Below, piece by piece: positions 8,417 through 16,442 of a stretch of 64,000 nucleotides of DNA. The DNA comes from an uncultured Blautia sp. (GTDB taxonomy: Bacteria > Bacillota > Clostridia > Lachnospirales > Lachnospiraceae), in NCBI GenBank assembly GCA_934424575.1, contig CAKRXU010000005.1, forward strand, positions 1 through 64,000, in the 5' to 3' direction. The position numbers and the translations under genes are program-made. The notes under the pieces were generated by a model. That model had not been told where the DNA came from. It was given only the letters and a program-made list of their open reading frames with translations, and searched no databases. Positions within the stretch are counted from its first letter, which is position 1. Each line of letters starts with the position of its first letter.

Positions 8417-9435
8417 AAGGTCACTCCCTTTTCGCCAGCCTCAATGCGGCCTACTACGTAAGGAGTATCTCCTTCTTTGCGGATTGCTTCCATCGTCTTG
8501 TCTACATCCTCAGGAGCTACTGCGAGGACCATTCCAAGACCCATGTTAAATGTATTATACATCATTTTCTCTTCGATGTTACCTTTTTTTGCAAGAAGTT
8601 TAAAAATTGGAAGAACCGGATAACTGTCCTTCTCTACAACTGCATGTGTGCCTTCTTTGAGCATACGCGGAATATTTTCGTAGAAGCCGCCGCCTGTGAT
8701 ATGGCTGCATGCATGGATCCTCACGCCTGCATCGCGGATGCTCTTGAGTGCCTTCACGTAAATCCTGGTCGGAGCGATCAGTGCTTCGCCAAGTGTTGTT
8801 CCCAGTTCATCATAGTAAGTGTCAAGGGATTCTCTTGTCATCTCGAATACTTTGCGGACAAGAGAGAATCCGTTGCTGTGGACACCGGTAGAAGCCATAC
8901 CGATCAGCACATCTCCAGGATTCAGTTCTTCTCCTGTGAGAAGATCCTTCTTGTCGATCACACCTACTGCAAATCCGGCAAGATCGTACTCATCTTCTGG
9001 CATAAGTCCAGGATGCTCTGCTGTCTCTCCACCGATCAGTGCCGCACCAGACTGTACACAGCCCTCTGCCACACCGCTTACGATCTCAGCGATCTTCTCC
9101 GGATAGTTCTTGCCGCATGCGATGTAATCCAGGAAAAACAGCGGTTCTGCGCCTGCACATGCAATGTCATTTACACACATGGCAACTGCATCGATTCCTA
9201 TCGTATCATGTTTGTCCATAATCATGGCAAGTTTTACCTTGGTTCCACATCCGTCTGTACCGGATACCAGTGTAGGTTCCTCCATGTTCTTAAATGCGCT
9301 CATGGAAAAAGCTCCGGAAAATCCGCCGATTCCCCCCAGTACCTCCGGTCTCATGGTTTTTGCGATATGTTTCTTCATCAGTTCAACTGACTTGTAGCCT
9401 GCTTCGATATCAACACCTGCGTTCTTGTAATCCAT
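8410..9435 (-). CDS. purM: Phosphoribosylformylglycinamidine cyclo-ligase PurM
   Basis: A 341-residue AIR synthetase, step 5 of purine synthesis. Seen: GGIGGFSGAFSM, TLVSGTDGCGTKVKLAM, the ALIGGETAEHPG loop and HITGGGFYENIPRM. The start at 9435 follows an AAGGAGGA site; the ORF could extend five codons but the extension contains the ribosome site itself. The gene follows purE by 68 bases. Confidence 0.97.
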   Translation of the reverse strand: MDYKNAGVDIEAGYKSVELMKKHIAKTMRPEVLGGIGGFSGAFSMSAFKNMEEPTLVSGTDGCGTKVKLAMIMDKHDTIGIDAVAMCVNDIACAGAEPLFFLDYIACGKNYPEKIAEIVSGVAEGCVQSGAALIGGETAEHPGLMPEDEYDLAGFAVGVIDKKDLLTGEELNPGDVLIGMASTGVHSNGFSLVRKVFEMTRESLDTYYDELGTTLGEALIAPTRIYVKALKSIRDAGVRIHACSHITGGGFYENIPRMLKEGTHAVVEKDSYPVLPIFKLLAKKGNIEEKMMYNTFNMGLGMVLAVAPEDVDKTMEAIRKEGDTPYVVGRIEAGEKGVTLC

Positions 9436-9503
9436 AGTATCCTCCTTCATATCCGACTTCGTCGGATCATGGTAGTATGCGTTCTGTATTCTGTTGTCTA
9501 TAT

Positions 9504-10004
9504 TTAATAAGCCTGATATCCAACTTCCTGAAGGCGGGCATCCTTTGCTTCTACCTGTTCCTTCAGTTCCTGGCTGTATGCTTTCAGTTTCTCAAGAAGT
9601 TCCGGATCTGAAGTAGCCAGTATCTTAGCTGCCAGCAGTCCTGCATTTGCCCCTCCGTTGATCGCAACTGTTGCAACCGGGATTCCGGATGGCATCTGTA
9701 CGATAGAATACAGTGAATCACGTCCTCCCAGAGAAGTGGTATGCATTGGAATACCGATCACAGGCATCGGGAAGATCGCTGCACACATTCCCGGAAGATG
9801 TGCTGCCATTCCTGCACCTGCAATAATTACTTTGAATCCTCTTTCTTCTGCACTTCTTGCATATTCAAAGAACACATCCGGTTCTCTGTGTGCAGAGATG
9901 ATCTTCATTTCGTACTCAACGCCCAGCTTGTCAAGAATTGCTGCCGCTTTGCTCATAACCGGCATATCTGAGTCGCTTCCCATTACAATTCCAACTTTTT
10001 TCAT
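9504..10004 (-). CDS. purE: N5-carboxyaminoimidazole ribonucleotide mutase PurE
   Basis: A 166-residue PurE, first gene of the operon. Seen: MGSDSDMPVMSKA at the N-terminus, the SAHREP catalytic-His motif near residue 42, and GAGMAAHLPGMCA, all typical of class I PurE. No purK is adjacent in the window, so whether it acts with N5-CAIR or directly with CAIR cannot be decided. Ribosome site AGGAGG is well placed. Confidence 0.96.
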   Translation of the reverse strand: MKKVGIVMGSDSDMPVMSKAAAILDKLGVEYEMKIISAHREPDVFFEYARSAEERGFKVIIAGAGMAAHLPGMCAAIFPMPVIGIPMHTTSLGGRDSLYSIVQMPSGIPVATVAINGGANAGLLAAKILATSDPELLEKLKAYSQELKEQVEAKDARLQEVGYQAY

Positions 10005-10035
10005 TGGTGGCCTCCTTTTTTTCTATCCCAGGTTG

Positions 10036-10064
10036 ATTCTACTAAGATTCTAAATTTGTGTCAA
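10036..10064 (-). promoter_or_regulatory. Promoter of the pur operon
   Basis: Minus strand: TTGACA (10064-10059), 17-base spacer, TAGAAT (10041-10036). The leader before purE is only about 25 bases, so there is no room for a purine riboswitch. Confidence 0.8.
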
Positions 10065-10118
10065 CATAATTCCAGAAAAGAAATATTTAGATACGCAAAC
10101 TCTTTTTGTATATGAAGT

Positions 10119-12158
10119 TTACTCTTCAAAAGGTTTGTTGAGTTCTTCTGTACCAGGAAGTACAAAGCGTCCGTTCTCGATGATCGGAGTGCTTTCGCCC
10201 TCTTCGTCGATCACGCTGATATTTCCAAGTTCCTCATATGGAATGGTAATATCAGTGTGGCAGCCATAATATGCCATGCTGATATCTTCTTTACGCAGTA
10301 CGGAGATCTCGTTGTCGCGGGCAATGATCTCTCTTCCGTCCGGGTTAAATACCGGAGTGTCTTCTGCCCAGCTGTAACAGGTGTCTCCCACTGCAAAATG
10401 CGGTCCCATCTTTTCTGCGATCAGGATCGGAAGTTTGTCTGCGATGCCGTATTTCTCAGCAGCAACATAGGCTGTCGTGTTGGTACCGATCGCAAATTCA
10501 CCCATCGGGATCTTGGCGTGGTGGAACAGGATATTGTCCTCGATATACGCGCGGTTCTCTTCTTCTGTATCAAAATTTGAACAGGTATAATCGATGACCT
10601 GTCCGCAGTCAAATACCAGTTTGAGATCACGGAACTGCAGACCATTTAAATATACTTTCTTGACATGAAGGATTCCGCCTGTTCCTGCAAGTACCGGAGA
10701 TGTAAATACTTCTCCTACTGGAATATTCACATCCGCTACACAGTTCTCGAAATTCGTCTGCTTCTTCACATCCTCGAGATCATGAAGATGGATGATAAGG
10801 TCTGTCTCATTGTCGCCGCGTCCCTTGACTTCTACCCACTGGCAGGTATCCAGAGTCTCAATGATCGTCTGCTGGATCCGCTCATATAATTTATAATCCA
10901 GCGTATTGATCTTGACGATCTCTGCAAAGATCTCCGGGAAGTTTTCTCCGATCTCAGGGATCGGATAAGCAATGATCGTGAAACTTCTCTCATCTCCCTT
11001 GATATAGCGGTTGACGATCTGTCCGGATTCATTGTCAAGTTCCACCTGCTGCTTCTGCTGTGCCTCCGACAGTGTCCACGCCTCAGCCTTGGTCTCCGGT
11101 GCAAACGGTTCCTCTCCAAAAGTCTCGATGCATGCCGGACCGCCATGTACTGCTGCCAGTTCCTTATAATTCTCGTAAGCATTCTGCATGGAGCGCAGTT
11201 TACGCTGTACAAAATCACTGTCAAGGAAAAGTGCCTGGTCCTGTCTGTGATCATAATCATACTGCGGGTTTGCAACGCCGCCGGTAAAGCCGATTCTTGC
11301 ATTTCCCCGCTTGTTGACTACATGTGTCGCATGACGGTAGATGACTGGTTCCAGTCCCATCGCACGGAATTTCAGGATCGCAGATCTTACCATTCTCTCA
11401 AATCCGAGATTATAGCGGATGTTGACTGTTTTTTTCCTGGTAATGTCTTTTCTTCCGTTGATAAAACCGATGCGATATCCCTCTGTATAGGTTTCTGCCA
11501 TGCTGTCGATCTGCTCCTGGGAAAGGCTGTTCAGAAATTCTGCCACGCCTCTCTCATTTGCAGAAATATATTCACCATAAGCATAGAGATATTTAAGGTC
11601 TGAAAGATCAGAATCCATGATAATACGGACTGCAAAATCGAGTTGCGGGTCAACGGCCTCCGCAATCCTCTGCTCCATCAGATCCTGGCAATAGTCATTC
11701 ACATAGGAGCGCAGAATATCCTCCACGGTCTTAACTGCCGGAAGTTCACTGTCCTCAAAGGCAGCATAGATTTCCAGAAAAAGTTCTGCAGCAATGGTAT
11801 GATCCCACCATTTTTTCTCATATGCATACGCGATCGTACCGCGGAGTTCTGCATACAGGAAGCAAAACGCCTTGCCGTATTCGCCCAGTTTCTCTACTGC
11901 GTAGGAAGGATTTCCATAGCAGGTCCCATAGTTTTCCGGAAAAAGTTCTTCGTAGAGTTCTCTGTTTTCCTGTGCGAGTTCTTCTTCTGTCAGTTCTTCC
12001 TTTTCTCTCTCGAGAATAGCCGCCGTCTTTGTCAAAAAAGCGGCTGTCTTTTTGAAAAAGTCCTCAAAATCTGGCTGTGCCATCTTTTCTGTGCAGATCT
12101 CACTGATCCGGTCTTTTGCCAGATGATAACGTTCCATCAGTAATTCGTCCAAATTCAT
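10119..12158 (-). CDS. M29-family aminopeptidase with long N-terminal extension
   Basis: A 679-residue protein. The C-terminal half (about 300-679) carries M29 leucyl-aminopeptidase features: Glu-containing IPVGEVFTSPV, a GTGGILHVKKVYLNG block, NILFHHAKIPMGEFAIGTN and a late HFAVGDTCYSWAED where the di-metal ligands fall. M29 enzymes are normally about 370-410 residues; the extra roughly 270 N-terminal residues are helical and acidic and not recognised. No signal peptide, so cytosolic. It follows the HD gene by 15 bases and is the last of a four-gene unit starting at the VanZ-like gene. Confidence 0.78.
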   Translation of the reverse strand: MNLDELLMERYHLAKDRISEICTEKMAQPDFEDFFKKTAAFLTKTAAILEREKEELTEEELAQENRELYEELFPENYGTCYGNPSYAVEKLGEYGKAFCFLYAELRGTIAYAYEKKWWDHTIAAELFLEIYAAFEDSELPAVKTVEDILRSYVNDYCQDLMEQRIAEAVDPQLDFAVRIIMDSDLSDLKYLYAYGEYISANERGVAEFLNSLSQEQIDSMAETYTEGYRIGFINGRKDITRKKTVNIRYNLGFERMVRSAILKFRAMGLEPVIYRHATHVVNKRGNARIGFTGGVANPQYDYDHRQDQALFLDSDFVQRKLRSMQNAYENYKELAAVHGGPACIETFGEEPFAPETKAEAWTLSEAQQKQQVELDNESGQIVNRYIKGDERSFTIIAYPIPEIGENFPEIFAEIVKINTLDYKLYERIQQTIIETLDTCQWVEVKGRGDNETDLIIHLHDLEDVKKQTNFENCVADVNIPVGEVFTSPVLAGTGGILHVKKVYLNGLQFRDLKLVFDCGQVIDYTCSNFDTEEENRAYIEDNILFHHAKIPMGEFAIGTNTTAYVAAEKYGIADKLPILIAEKMGPHFAVGDTCYSWAEDTPVFNPDGREIIARDNEISVLRKEDISMAYYGCHTDITIPYEELGNISVIDEEGESTPIIENGRFVLPGTEELNKPFEE

Positions 12159-12173
12159 CTCCCTTTCTATTTT

Positions 12174-12767
12174 TCATTCATCGATCACATGTCCGAGTTC
12201 GACATGTTTGTCTATTAATTTCTGCATATATTTCCAGATTTCCCTGGAACCTTCTGAAGTATGCTCATTTCGTTTGTAGATCTGACTTTTGCGGACGCCG
12301 TGTTCTGCCCAGCTTCTGCCATTGGAAGCATCGTTCAGAAGAAGCGGCTGGCAGTTATCGAGCACGTGTGCAAATTTGGCATCTGCACTCTCATATGCCT
12401 CAAATTCATCCCAGAGATCCCGGAACCATCTGCCCTGATCTTCCGGAAGCATTCCAAAAATGCGGTCTGCCGCCTTTGTTTCCCGTTCCACTTTAGTCTG
12501 CGCTCCTGCTTCATCATATGCGTAGGTGTCGCCCGCATCGATCTCGACCAGATCATGGATCAGCACCATCGGCACAACTTTCTTAAGATCTACTTCCTCG
12601 TTGGAATATTCGCTGAGAAGGACTGCCATCAGTGCCAGATGCCAGGAATGTTCTGCATCGTCTTCCTTACGGCTTGCATCTGACAGATAGGTCTGCCGGA
12701 TGATCTGCTTTACTTTGTCCACCTCAACGATAAAATCCATCTGTTTCTGTAAACGTTCCATATCCAT
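12174..12767 (-). CDS. HD-domain phosphohydrolase
   Basis: A 197-residue HD-domain protein of the YfbR/HDDC2 kind (5'-deoxynucleotidase-like). Metal ligands are visible: His and Asp/Glu in DDAEHSWHLAL near residue 39, the HD pair in VLIHDLVEIDAGD near 70, and an Asp in VLDNCQP near 135. A role in nucleotide turnover is the family expectation; no substrate evidence is present. Either ATG at 12767 or the one two codons later could start translation. Confidence 0.85.
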   Translation of the reverse strand: MDMERLQKQMDFIVEVDKVKQIIRQTYLSDASRKEDDAEHSWHLALMAVLLSEYSNEEVDLKKVVPMVLIHDLVEIDAGDTYAYDEAGAQTKVERETKAADRIFGMLPEDQGRWFRDLWDEFEAYESADAKFAHVLDNCQPLLLNDASNGRSWAEHGVRKSQIYKRNEHTSEGSREIWKYMQKLIDKHVELGHVIDE

Positions 12768-12773
12768 CTCTTA

Positions 12774-13088
12774 TCATACTCCCATCAAAAAAAAGACCAG
12801 CCATCCTACTGTGATCACTCCATTCAGGATCGATCCCACAACGCTGGTCCGATGTGTATACTTTTCATCAGAAAAGCTCATAAGTCCCATCACAAAGCCA
12901 TAAGCAGAAAGCAGTACTGCAAACAGGCAGATTCCACCTACGATAAAACCCAAGCTTCCATTTGCTATATAGGCTACTGCCACAGCCACTACAAACAGAA
13001 GGAGGGAAGCAATCGCCAGCCCTACTGACAGCTTCCCTTTACCTGGTTCTTTTTTCTTTATGATCGCATATCTATATCTTCTTGCCAT
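12774..13088 (-). CDS. Small three-helix membrane protein
   Basis: A 104-residue protein with a basic N-terminus (MARRYRYAIIKKKEPGKGK) followed by three hydrophobic segments at about 21-42, 47-70 and 82-103. It resembles the uncharacterised DUF6142 family of Clostridia, by memory. A GAGGAG site precedes the start. The start overlaps the VanZ-like gene by 17 bases. Function unknown. Confidence 0.65.
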   Translation of the reverse strand: MARRYRYAIIKKKEPGKGKLSVGLAIASLLLFVVAVAVAYIANGSLGFIVGGICLFAVLLSAYGFVMGLMSFSDEKYTHRTSVVGSILNGVITVGWLVFFLMGV

Positions 13089-13548
13089 AATGATTTCTCC
13101 TCAGGTAATTACAAACGGCAAAAGCCAGATACCCCAGTGCCGCTCCCAGTGTATTCAGAATCAGATCATCCACATCGAAACAGCCAACTTTTGTGATAAG
13201 CTGAATTGTCTCTACGAGAAGACTGAGTCCAAATCCTGACAAAATAATAAAAAATCCGCTGCGACACTTCCTCGCTATGACCGGAAGAATAAATCCGTAG
13301 GGAATAAATCCAATCACATTTCCCAGCAGATTTGTAATAACCGCAAACACCCCAAGCTGCTCTCTGTAGATCCAGAACCGCCTGATCTCCACGAAAGGGA
13401 TCAGATTATATCTGTATATTCTTTCTTCTGCTGCGACCCTTCCATATTCTTCCGAAAAGAAAAGGAAATAGATCAACAGCAGAATATATATTACAAACAG
13501 CATAGCTCCCAGATGTTTGATCCTGCGCTTCGCACTGTTTTTTGACAT
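13072..13548 (-). CDS. VanZ-family membrane protein
   Basis: A 158-residue integral membrane protein with four hydrophobic segments. The conserved VanZ/RDD-like signature is present: YNLIPFVEIRRFW near residue 43, NLLGNVIGFIPYGFILP near 72, and the late LVETIQL and DVDDLILNTLG motifs. VanZ itself confers low-level teicoplanin resistance; most chromosomal homologues have no known phenotype and no van genes are nearby. First gene of the unit leading to the M29 peptidase. Confidence 0.85.
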   Translation of the reverse strand: MSKNSAKRRIKHLGAMLFVIYILLLIYFLFFSEEYGRVAAEERIYRYNLIPFVEIRRFWIYREQLGVFAVITNLLGNVIGFIPYGFILPVIARKCRSGFFIILSGFGLSLLVETIQLITKVGCFDVDDLILNTLGAALGYLAFAVCNYLRRNHYGKKI

Positions 13549-13586
13549 TTTTATACTATCCTAACCTTATACCGCGCTTCCGGTTT

Positions 13587-13745
13587 TTATATCAAAATAT
13601 CGCCTTTTCTTTTGAGAAGACGTGCACCGCTGATGATCATTAAGATTCCTGCGGCAGCTCCGGTAACAAGAGTTACGATTCCTACTGTAACACTGCAGGC
13701 TCCCGTTCTCGCCATTGTTTTGTAAATTTTTTCGTTCAACTTCAT
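13587..13745 (-). CDS. Putative small membrane protein
   Basis: An ORF of 52 codons lies between pyrE and the VanZ-like gene: a short basic N-terminus (MKLNEKIYKTMARTG), one hydrophobic stretch of about 25 residues rich in Gly, Ala and Val, and a basic tail (ARLLKRKGD). The ATG at 13745 sits too close to AGGAGG, so translation more likely starts at the TTG at 13739, seven bases from that site. Shape and ribosome site suggest a real gene; function unknown. Confidence 0.5.
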   Translation of the reverse strand: MKLNEKIYKTMARTGACSVTVGIVTLVTGAAAGILMIISGARLLKRKGDILI

Positions 13746-13778
13746 TCCTCCTGTATATCCTTCTGACAGCAGACCTTT

Positions 13779-14459
13779 TTATTTTGCGCCGTACTGTGCG
13801 TAATATGCGTCGATTGCTTTTTTGAGGTCGTCGTTGATAATGATCTCACCCTTATATTCTTTGTTATAAAGATGTTCAATGACTTCTTCCATTGTTACGA
13901 TAGCATTTGTCTCAAATCCATACAGATCATGAACTTCTTCAAGAGCACACTTCACGCCGCCCTTGCCGACTTCCATACGGTCAAGAGATACCATGAGACC
14001 GACGATCTCCACATTTGCTGCTCCTCTTACCTTCGGAACAGTTTCTTCCATGGATTTACCGGAAGTTGTTACGTCTTCGATCATTACGACACGGTCTCCA
14101 TCCTGAAGTTTGCTTCCAAGGAAACTTCCCTTATCTGCGCCGTGATCCTTCTCTTCTTTACGGTCTGAGCAGTAACGGATCTCCTTGCCATATAATTCAC
14201 TGAAAGCGATCGCTGTTACTACGCTGAGCGGAATTCCCTTATAAGCTGGTCCAAACAGCACATCAAAGTCATCACCGTATTTGTCATGGATTGCTTTTGC
14301 ATAGTATTCTCCAAGTTTCTTAAGCTGAGAACCTGTCACATATGCACCTGCGTTCATAAAAAACGGAGACTTTCGTCCGCTCTTGAGTGTGAATTCTCCA
14401 AATTTCAGTACATGGCTGTCTACCATAAATTCAATAAATTCCTGTTTGTATGCTTCCAT
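13779..14459 (-). CDS. pyrE: Orotate phosphoribosyltransferase PyrE
   Basis: A 226-residue OPRTase that makes OMP from orotate and PRPP. Seen: LKSGRKSPFFMNAG near residue 24, GPAYKGIPLS, the RKEEKDHG loop, and the PRPP-binding VMIEDVTTSGKSMEE near 125. GGAGG lies eight bases before the start. It is downstream of, but separated by about 3.4 kb from, pyrF-pyrK-pyrD, with two secreted-protein genes and a MATE gene inserted between. Confidence 0.96.
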   Translation of the reverse strand: MEAYKQEFIEFMVDSHVLKFGEFTLKSGRKSPFFMNAGAYVTGSQLKKLGEYYAKAIHDKYGDDFDVLFGPAYKGIPLSVVTAIAFSELYGKEIRYCSDRKEEKDHGADKGSFLGSKLQDGDRVVMIEDVTTSGKSMEETVPKVRGAANVEIVGLMVSLDRMEVGKGGVKCALEEVHDLYGFETNAIVTMEEVIEHLYNKEYKGEIIINDDLKKAIDAYYAQYGAK

Positions 14460-14547
14460 GATTCATTCCTCCATATTTATCTGTTCATAATTACATCTAT
14501 TCTATCATATTTACGCCCAAAAACAAACCGTGTATTTTTATCAACTG

Positions 14548-15336
14548 TCAGATTGCTTTTACATAGTATCGACTTGTTTTATAATTTGGACGTCCGCCCC
14601 TGCCGCTGAGTCCGTAGTCCATTCCACAGTACCAGTCAATCCTTCCGGTTACTTTTGCCCAGTTAGCATCGTAAACTTTTCCATTTACCTCTGCCCATCC
14701 ATGACCTCCAGAAGAAACCGCATATGATTTATATCCTACTGCATTAGCCAGATAAGCAAACGCACAGCCAAAGCCAAAGCAGTCTCCTCTTCTTCTGGTA
14801 AGCACACGGTTTCCGTAATATACATCCCAGTTGGAGACTCCCACGAAATCTCCTCCATCTCCATAATTATAATTTACTATGTATCTGAAGCAGACTTTGA
14901 GTTTCTGTGCTTTTGTCATTTTGTTGTTGGTAATACTGTCCACAATCCTGCTGGCCCGGACCATGAGGTCCAGTTTTTGCAATTGCGTATTATTATAAAC
15001 TGCACTTCCGTCTTTTCTGAGGCTGATACCATTAACTTTTGTTGAAGTTCTCATATATCCGCCAAGACCATTACTCTGTCTGAAAAAATAATATTTTTTA
15101 TTGACTCTGCGCCATCCTGTACGCAAAATTCCCTTTGAATCGAAGCAATATTTCTTGCCCTTTACTGTTACTATCCCTTTGACCTTTTGTCCCTTTGCAT
15201 TATAATAGCTGATATTTCCATTCTGAGCTTTTACAAAACGGTTTTTGTACTTTACTGCTGCTTCAGCATTTCTTGCCGGCATTAAACATATACACAACGC
15301 CAAAAGCATAAATAAAAACATCTTTTTCCCTTTCAT
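14548..15336 (-). CDS. Secreted transglutaminase-like protein 1
   Basis: A 262-residue exported protein. Residues 1-26 are a signal peptide ending ARNAEA. Residues 30-110 hold aromatic/Gly repeats like cell-wall-binding repeats (GKKYCFDSKG, TGWRRVNKKYYFF). The C-terminal half is a transglutaminase-like cysteine domain: nucleophile in RRRGDCFGFG, His in SGGHGWAEVNG and Asp in VYDANWA. It may be a protease or cross-linking enzyme acting on the cell wall or on surface proteins; the reaction is not deducible. A paralogue lies directly upstream and shares a 32-base upstream element. No terminator separates the two. Confidence 0.8.
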   Translation of the reverse strand: MKGKKMFLFMLLALCICLMPARNAEAAVKYKNRFVKAQNGNISYYNAKGQKVKGIVTVKGKKYCFDSKGILRTGWRRVNKKYYFFRQSNGLGGYMRTSTKVNGISLRKDGSAVYNNTQLQKLDLMVRASRIVDSITNNKMTKAQKLKVCFRYIVNYNYGDGGDFVGVSNWDVYYGNRVLTRRRGDCFGFGCAFAYLANAVGYKSYAVSSGGHGWAEVNGKVYDANWAKVTGRIDWYCGMDYGLSGRGGRPNYKTSRYYVKAI

Positions 15337-15358
15337 AAGTTACCTCCTTGTTCTAAGA

Positions 15359-15390
15359 TAGTCTGATAAGTTTATTTTCATACAAAAGGT
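15359..15390 (-). promoter_or_regulatory. Conserved upstream element, copy 1
   Basis: A 32-base stretch identical at 31 of 32 positions to 16391-16422. It sits 23 bases before the start codon of transglutaminase-like gene 1, immediately ahead of the ribosome site. No canonical sigma-A hexamers are evident inside it. Confidence 0.6.
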
Positions 15391-15405
15391 CTTTTAAATT
15401 TGGGG

Positions 15406-16368
15406 TTAATTAAATTTTACTTTGGTAAGCTGTTTGTATGGTGTTGTAAAATACGTGCTTGCAAAACATCCGCCCCATCCGGCAAAACTTCCTTCCGGAT
15501 CATAATGTTCTCCATTGATCATTACCCAGCAATGTCGTGTATAGCCATCTGCTGCCTGATCCCTGCTTCCTGGAATTCTTGCACACATCAAATACGGCAT
15601 ATAACCAATTTCCCTTGCAAGTGCTGCAAAAGCGCAGGCAAATCCATAACAATTTCCTCTGCCCTGTCCCAGCATCCTGTTTGCGCAGCCAATATACCAG
15701 GATTTTTCTGAAAGATTCGGATCTGCCGGAGAATAATAGTAAAATCTTCCACTATATGCAAGATAGTTATAGCATGCTCTCAGTTTTTCCATTCTTGTCA
15801 TACTACTGGTTGTAACAGAATTCAAAACATTCTGTGCATAAATGTGAAGCTGAGATTGTGGTGTGACTTTTGCCGCTCCCTCTTGGTTAAATTTTACTCC
15901 GCCATATGTAGTATTTTTTACAATTTTGCCCAAAGTTCCTGCATAATATATACTGCCTTTATAACTGATCCATCCGGTTCTGATTTCTCCGTTCTTATAA
16001 ACATAATATTTTTCGCCCAGAACACTTACGATTCCATTTATTTTTCTGGTAAACAGCTTTCCATTTGCCCTGAACAAATATAATTTTTTATTGACAATAC
16101 CAGGTCCGATAAATGCAGTAGCACTTTTGCCGAAATAATACTTATCACCTTTAATCGTTTTCCAGGTAGTTTTTACCTTTTTTCCATTCTGATAATAACA
16201 ATATCTGCGTTTTCCCTCCTGATACAATCCGTTTTTCTTTTTCACAGTCTGTGTTGTTGTTTGTGTTTTCTCCGTAGCTGCCTGAACATTCTGCGACATT
16301 TCCGGCACTCCTGACAGAATTATAACTGCCGACATAATGCCGCACAAAAGTTTTCTCACCCTTTTCAT
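15406..16368 (-). CDS. Secreted transglutaminase-like protein 2
   Basis: A 320-residue paralogue of the downstream gene. Signal peptide 1-31 (ends QNVQA). Several cell-wall-binding-type repeats at about 48-165 (RRYCYYQNGKK, KYYFGKSATAF, KYYVYKNGEIRTGW). The catalytic-type region has Cys in QGRGNCYGFAC, His in YTRHCWVMINGEHY and Asp in YDPEGS, matching a Cys-His-Asp triad. Domain order is the same as in protein 1 but the repeat region is longer, so the pair probably arose by duplication followed by divergence. Likely surface-associated. Confidence 0.8.
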   Translation of the reverse strand: MKRVRKLLCGIMSAVIILSGVPEMSQNVQAATEKTQTTTQTVKKKNGLYQEGKRRYCYYQNGKKVKTTWKTIKGDKYYFGKSATAFIGPGIVNKKLYLFRANGKLFTRKINGIVSVLGEKYYVYKNGEIRTGWISYKGSIYYAGTLGKIVKNTTYGGVKFNQEGAAKVTPQSQLHIYAQNVLNSVTTSSMTRMEKLRACYNYLAYSGRFYYYSPADPNLSEKSWYIGCANRMLGQGRGNCYGFACAFAALAREIGYMPYLMCARIPGSRDQAADGYTRHCWVMINGEHYDPEGSFAGWGGCFASTYFTTPYKQLTKVKFN

Positions 16369-16390
16369 AAATTTCCTCCTTGATCCCAGT

Positions 16391-16422
16391 TAGTCTGATA
16401 AGTTTATTTTCACACAAAAGGT
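16391..16422 (-). promoter_or_regulatory. Conserved upstream element, copy 2
   Basis: Second copy of the 32-base element, 23 bases before the start codon of transglutaminase-like gene 2. Surrounding intergenic sequence is not conserved between the two copies, so the element looks constrained rather than simply duplicated. Confidence 0.6.
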
Positions 16423-16442
16423 TTTATTTGTCTACTGACAAA

